Shown in pieces: positions 60,508-64,000 of a stretch of 64,000 nt of DNA. The notes below the pieces were generated by a model. The model ran no database searches. It was not told the origin of the DNA and saw only the letters and a program-made list of their open reading frames with translations. The translations under genes and the position numbers were made by a program. The DNA comes from Ectobacillus panaciterrae DSM 19096 (lineage in GTDB: Bacteria; Bacillota; Bacilli; Bacillales; Bacillaceae_G). Position 1 is the stretch's first letter. Each line of letters opens with the position of its first letter. Where the stretch lies: NCBI RefSeq assembly GCF_000430785.1, contig NZ_AUMR01000029.1, positions 19,614 to 83,613 on the forward strand. Direction: 5' to 3'.

Positions 60508-61950
60508 CTATTGGATGAGGGATTGAATGATTTTACTTAGTTCATATACCCCTTTTTCTAAATCGTTAAGTGAAGCGTAAGCATATGATAAACGTATATA
60601 TTGCCCTTCGTCTTGCCCATAGATAGATCCTGGATTTAAAAGGACTCCTTTTGCTAAAGCAAGGCTGTACAGAGTTCGCATAGACACTACTCCTTTTATA
60701 CGAATCCAAATAAAGAGTCCCCCTTGAGGTACTTCCCACGTAGCTAAATGCTGTAAATATTGTTCAAGCCATCTTATCAATGCATCCCTGCGAGTTTTCA
60801 ACTGCTTTCGCACTGAAATTACATGTTCTTGATAAAAACCACTACTAAGCCAGTTAGTAGCAATACGCTGAGACAAAGAGCTTGATCCGTAATCAGATTG
60901 CATTTTAATGTCGGCCAAGTGATTAATAACAGATTGCGGACCCACAAGCCAGCCAATTCGCAACCCTGGAGTAAGCGTCTTGGATAGGCTTCCTAGATAA
61001 AGAACTTGACCGTGTAAATCTTTTGCTTTTAAAGCTAAAGGAGGTTCTTTATCAATCCATAACTCTCTATAAATATCATCTTCAATGATAGGAATCCGTT
61101 CTTCTTTACTAATTCTTAAAAGCTCATTTCGTCGAGTATCCGACATAACACATCCAGTTGGATTATGAAAGGATGGAATAGTGTATATTATGCTTCTTTG
61201 ATGCTTTTTCTTTTGAATTGGAATAGATTGTGTGAGCATACCTTCATTATCTATAGGTACTCCAGCAAGAGACATACCTGCAGATTGAAATACATGTAAA
61301 GAGTAAAGATAAGATGGCTTTTCAAGTAAAACAGTAGATCCCGGCTTTAGTAGTCCTATAGAAATAAGGTGTAGAGCTTGTAAAGCACCTGAAACGATGA
61401 GAATAGAATCAGGCGACACTTGAATCCCCTGAGATTTTAGGTACTCACTAACTGATTGACGTAAAGGTAAGAATCCTTTTGGTTCTTCATAGCCAAATGT
61501 TCCTATTTCATTCGCCAAATCCTTTATACTCTGTTTCATCTGAACCAGAGGAAACATATCGGGTGATAACTCCCCTTTACTAAGTTGTATAAGATTAGAG
61601 TTAGACTCAGCCTCATTAATCTGTTGCACAACTATTCGGCTAGGTTTATGAACTCCAACATTAACCTGGTCATTCCAATTTTTCGGTTCATTTGTTAGCA
61701 ATGACCAGGTGTTATTTGTCACAATATTGCCCATGCCCATTTTCCCCTCAATAAGCCCCTCTGCCTGAAGTTCCTCAAGTGCAGTCACAACTGTACTGCG
61801 GTTGACCTTAAAAATGGTAGCCAATTTGCGTTGACTATAGATTTTACTTCCAATTGTCCACTCACCTGTCGCAATCTTTGATTTTATGTATTCCATGATT
61901 TGTATGTATTTGAGTGTCTTATCCTCTCTATCCTTATTACATTGGTCCAT
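60508..61950 (-). CDS. MocR/GntR-type PLP-dependent transcriptional regulator
   Basis: The 480-residue protein has a winged-helix domain (about 10-85; KIYSQRKLATIFKVNRSTVV) followed by an aminotransferase-fold domain with NPTGC and YLGSLSKTLTPGLRIGW, where Lys binds PLP. It is divergent from an EamA transporter, the same arrangement as at 13.2-15.7 kb but not a close copy. ATG has AAAAGGAG upstream. One of two 19-bp direct repeats lies just upstream of its ribosome site. Confidence 0.92.
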   Translation of the reverse strand: MDQCNKDREDKTLKYIQIMEYIKSKIATGEWTIGSKIYSQRKLATIFKVNRSTVVTALEELQAEGLIEGKMGMGNIVTNNTWSLLTNEPKNWNDQVNVGVHKPSRIVVQQINEAESNSNLIQLSKGELSPDMFPLVQMKQSIKDLANEIGTFGYEEPKGFLPLRQSVSEYLKSQGIQVSPDSILIVSGALQALHLISIGLLKPGSTVLLEKPSYLYSLHVFQSAGMSLAGVPIDNEGMLTQSIPIQKKKHQRSIIYTIPSFHNPTGCVMSDTRRNELLRISKEERIPIIEDDIYRELWIDKEPPLALKAKDLHGQVLYLGSLSKTLTPGLRIGWLVGPQSVINHLADIKMQSDYGSSSLSQRIATNWLSSGFYQEHVISVRKQLKTRRDALIRWLEQYLQHLATWEVPQGGLFIWIRIKGVVSMRTLYSLALAKGVLLNPGSIYGQDEGQYIRLSYAYASLNDLEKGVYELSKIIQSLIQ

Positions 61951-61970
61951 CTCAGATATATCTCCTTTTT

Positions 61971-61989
61971 AAAGTGGTTGGGTTTTTAT
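61971..61989 (+). promoter_or_regulatory. 19-bp direct repeat, copy 1 (candidate MocR site)
   Basis: AAAGTGGTTGGGTTTTTAT occurs here and again 85 bp downstream in the same orientation. It lies 20 bp before the divergent MocR gene start. MocR-type regulators are known to bind direct repeats in divergent promoter regions. Confidence 0.7.
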
Positions 61990-62055
61990 CTTGTCACTGG
62001 TTGAAGACATTGTATCAAGCAAAGACTATGATGAAAAGTGTAAACAGCAAACATA

Positions 62056-62074
62056 AAAGTGGTTGGGTTTTTAT
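62056..62074 (+). promoter_or_regulatory. 19-bp direct repeat, copy 2 (candidate MocR site)
   Basis: Identical to 61971-61989. It ends 2 nt before the AAGGAGGGAGG ribosome site of the EamA gene, so binding could block transcription or its leader. Confidence 0.7.
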
Positions 62075-62093
62075 AAGGAGGGAGGAAAGAGTA

Positions 62094-63047
62094 ATGAAAA
62101 TATCCAATATGGCTATCTTGATTTCTCACTTATTCATCATATTGCTGTGGGCTTCAGCTTTTCCTGGCATTCGTATTGCCCTTCAAGGATATAGCCCAGA
62201 AGACCTTTCTTTGTTACGCTTATTAATAGGATCCTTCGTGTTAGCACTTTTTGCTATTGCCACTCGTATGAGACTACCGCTAGTAAAAGACACACCATTT
62301 ATTATATTACTTGGTGGGCTAGGGTTTACAGCGTACTATATGGCATTAAACTATGGGGAGAAGTTTGTAAATGCTGGAACTGCAAGTTTGCTTGTTTCGT
62401 TAACTCCTATTTTTACAGCGATCTTAGCTTGGATCATCTTTCGAGAACACATAAGTTTGTGGAGATGGTTCGGAGGAATAGTCGCATTTTCAGGAGTAAC
62501 CCTGCTCTCTTTGGGGAATTCAGGTGATTTTTCATTTCATAAGAGTGCACTCTTTATCTTGGTGGCCTCCATTGCTGAAAGTCTGTACTTTGTACTACAG
62601 AAGCCATATCTAAAGAAATATGGTTTCCTGCCTCTTGCTTGCTATACCACTTGGGGAGGTACCCTCTTAATGTTAATTTTCCTCCCTGGATTATGGAATT
62701 CTATTACAAAAGCTCCACAAGAAGCAACATGGAGTGCTTTATACTTAGGAATGTTCCCTACAGTCTTACCTTATATACTATTAGGGTTTCTTATCACACA
62801 TAGAGGAGCTTCAGAATCTACAAGCTCTCTTTACCTCACTCCTCTTTTATCTTTCGTTATCGCTTGGGTATGGTTAGGAGAAACACCCACCCTAATGACG
62901 ATTATAGGAGGCATTATAATTTTGATGGGTGTCATGTTAACCACCATTCAACCTGACACAGTTAAGATAAAAGAGAAAAAACAGTCATTTAAACTAAAAA
63001 AGATTTTCAGAGAAAGCAACATGAGGAAACAACGTAATTACGAATAA
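62094..63047 (+). CDS. EamA/DMT family transporter
   Basis: From ATG 62094 (AAGGAGGGAGG upstream) the 317-residue protein has ten predicted helices with two EamA repeats; LLWASAFPGIRIALQGYSPE and FREHISLWRWFGGIVAFSGV are typical. The frame extends further upstream (to 61914) but that part reads through the repeat region and is not used. A basic tail follows the last helix. The divergent MocR gene likely controls it. Confidence 0.92.
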   Translation: MKISNMAILISHLFIILLWASAFPGIRIALQGYSPEDLSLLRLLIGSFVLALFAIATRMRLPLVKDTPFIILLGGLGFTAYYMALNYGEKFVNAGTASLLVSLTPIFTAILAWIIFREHISLWRWFGGIVAFSGVTLLSLGNSGDFSFHKSALFILVASIAESLYFVLQKPYLKKYGFLPLACYTTWGGTLLMLIFLPGLWNSITKAPQEATWSALYLGMFPTVLPYILLGFLITHRGASESTSSLYLTPLLSFVIAWVWLGETPTLMTIIGGIIILMGVMLTTIQPDTVKIKEKKQSFKLKKIFRESNMRKQRNYE

Positions 63048-63089
63048 GTGTAAAGAAATGGTATTGTTATAAATTAAGGAGGCGGAATT

Positions 63090-63533
63090 ATGAATATATA
63101 CCAAGCAACAATAACGGATCTGAAAGGTGTTTCTCATTTATTTAATTTATATCGTATCTTTTATAAACAACCTTCTGATTATGAGGATGCCGAATCCTTC
63201 ATTTCAGACCGCTTAAAAAATGAAGAATCTGTTATTTTTGTAGCAGTTCATGAAGGAGAATACCTAGGCTTTACTCAGTTATATCCCTCATTTTCTTCCG
63301 TTTCTATGAAGAGAACATGGATTTTAAATGATTTATATGTGCAAGAGGAAGCAAGAAAACAAGGAATAGCTCAAGCCCTTCTAGATAAAGCAAAATTGCA
63401 TGCTATTCAATCTAATGCCAAATCATTAGAACTTCAAACCGCTCCTCATAATACGAATGCGCAAAAATTGTATGAAAAGAATGGCTATCAAAAGGATACT
63501 TCTTTCCTAAATTATTCTTTAAATTTGATGTGA
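63090..63533 (+). CDS. GNAT family N-acetyltransferase
   Basis: The 147-residue protein has the acetyl-CoA loop VQEEARKQGIAQALLDKAK (the Q/RxxGxG/A pattern) and the C-terminal APHNTNAQKLYEKNGY. It lies 42 nt after the EamA gene with an AAGGAGGCGG site and is probably in the same unit. The substrate is unknown; export and acetylation of a common toxic metabolite is one possibility. Confidence 0.88.
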   Translation: MNIYQATITDLKGVSHLFNLYRIFYKQPSDYEDAESFISDRLKNEESVIFVAVHEGEYLGFTQLYPSFSSVSMKRTWILNDLYVQEEARKQGIAQALLDKAKLHAIQSNAKSLELQTAPHNTNAQKLYEKNGYQKDTSFLNYSLNLM

Positions 63534-63613
63534 ATGTAAATAAACAAGGGAGTGCATATCTTTAAATGTAGGCGGAATTACTAGTTTAAAGAATGAGTTC
63601 CCAGGTTGTTGAT

Positions 63614-63655
63614 AAAGATGCATCAGCACTTACGTGCTGGTGCATCTTTGTCATA
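63614..63655 (+). terminator. Terminator of the EamA-GNAT operon
   Basis: AAAGATGCATCAGCAC and GTGCTGGTGCATCTTT form a 16-bp stem (one wobble) with a TTAC loop, followed by TTTGTC-type sequence. Confidence 0.75.
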
Positions 63656-63662
63656 GTTTCAG

Positions 63663-63719
63663 CTTTTTATGTCGAAATTTGCTTAGCGTGGTTTTTTTCC
63701 GAAATGCTGGCGGTACCCC
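63663..63719 (+). repeat. Dispersed repeat, best-preserved copy, next to an IS231-like end
   Basis: TGTCGAAATTTGCTTAGCGT then GGTTTTTTTCCGAAATGCTG and GCGGTACCCC occurs here, reversed at about 59957-60005, and diverged at 46961-47010. It abuts CATCGCCATCAACCTAACG at 63719, which resembles the IS231 terminal repeat. Confidence 0.65.
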
Positions 63720-64000
63720 ATCGCCATCAACCTAACGAAATTAAATACCCCCCAAAACGAAAAAAATGCGCTATTCTTTCTGTAGAATCATAGAAAAGGA
63801 TGGCGTTTTTTGATGGATATTTCAGATGAGTTACAACTTTTTTCTCAAGAGCTAAAACGGAACCTAGCACCCCAAGCTCTTCAAGAGCTTGCAAGAGAAA
63901 CCGGATTTACAAAACGTAAGAGTAAGTATCAATCTCAGGAATTGGTAGCACTTTGCGTGTGGCTGAGTCAAAAAGTCGCAAGTACATCTTTAACACAGTT
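63719..64000 (+). mobile_element. IS231-like (IS4 family) element, left end, cut by the window edge
   Basis: The element starts with CATCGCCATCAACCTAACG, similar to the IS231 inverted repeat, and carries a transposase ORF from 63813. The interior 60 nt before the ORF (63720-63779) are missing in the remnant at 59927-60011. The right end lies outside the window. Confidence 0.6.
63813..64000 (+). CDS. IS231-type transposase, N-terminal part
   Basis: ATG 63813 opens a frame that runs off the window (62 codons). MDISDELQLFSQELKRNLAP and LARETGFTKRKSKYQSQELV match the N-terminus of IS231 transposases of the IS4 family. The DDE core is beyond the edge. The ribosome site is weak, as is common in IS elements. 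Confidence 0.75.
   Translation, partial: MDISDELQLFSQELKRNLAPQALQELARETGFTKRKSKYQSQELVALCVWLSQKVASTSLTQ

Noticed and set aside
63593..63793. 66-aa forward ORF
   Set aside because: It runs across a terminator hairpin, the dispersed repeat and the IS end, so it is not a gene.

Overview
The window looks like a chromosomal segment of a low-GC, spore-forming Bacillaceae, probably a relative of the Bacillus cereus group. This rests on spoVS, yyaC and two YjcZ-type small sporulation proteins, strong AGGAGG-type ribosome sites, an IS231-type transposase at the right edge, a yng-type leucine-degradation operon, csp/ydjO and LtaS-like genes. Species is not decided by the sequence. I saw no rRNA, tRNA or CRISPR array. 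The window opens inside a uracil permease gene and closes inside an IS231-like transposase gene.

Layout. 0-11 kb: uraA, a secreted SH3b-3D wall protein, a secreted subtilase, a membrane glycosyltransferase, a decayed type VII secretion-linked locus, an LtaS-like phosphoglycerol transferase and malic enzyme. 11-16 kb: a 5'-truncated PD-(D/E)XK nuclease, then a visibly GC-rich block (nitroreductase, EamA exporter, divergent MocR regulator) that looks acquired. 16-26 kb: a Suv3-like helicase, small proteins, a rhodanese, a LysE exporter, an ergothioneine egtB-egtD pair, and a headless type VII-like lipase with its helical partner, joined exactly at the egtD stop codon. 26.5-29.1 kb: a decayed mobile region with direct repeats at one end, a broken reverse-strand gene and a TnsB/Mu-like transposase C-terminus, best read as a Tn7-like remnant. 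29-32 kb: an alkylation-repair cluster (adaA-ogt, a 2OG oxygenase, divergent alkA). 32-41 kb: small and sporulation genes, an acyl-ACP desaturase, cold-shock genes with a striking leader hairpin, a nucleoside hydrolase, a SET-domain protein and yyaC. 41.7-45.9 kb: a 1401-residue TPR protein with an embedded C39-like peptidase domain. 47-55 kb: lepB, uppP and the yngJ-H-HB-G-F-E operon for leucine/isovalerate catabolism. 55.5-58.9 kb: an ABC exporter with its TetR repressor and a clear palindromic operator. 59-60 kb: a second ogt with a truncated adaA, ending beside an IS231-type remnant. 60.5-63.5 kb: a second divergent MocR/EamA pair with a 19-bp direct repeat before each gene, and a GNAT acetyltransferase.

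How it fits together. Most intact genes serve envelope, sporulation, stress (alkylation, redox, cold) and catabolic roles. Between them lie decayed gene fragments, truncations and IS-related repeats, so this is a region with repeated insertion and deletion. Small-protein and pseudogene calls come from manual translation and are less certain than the long genes.
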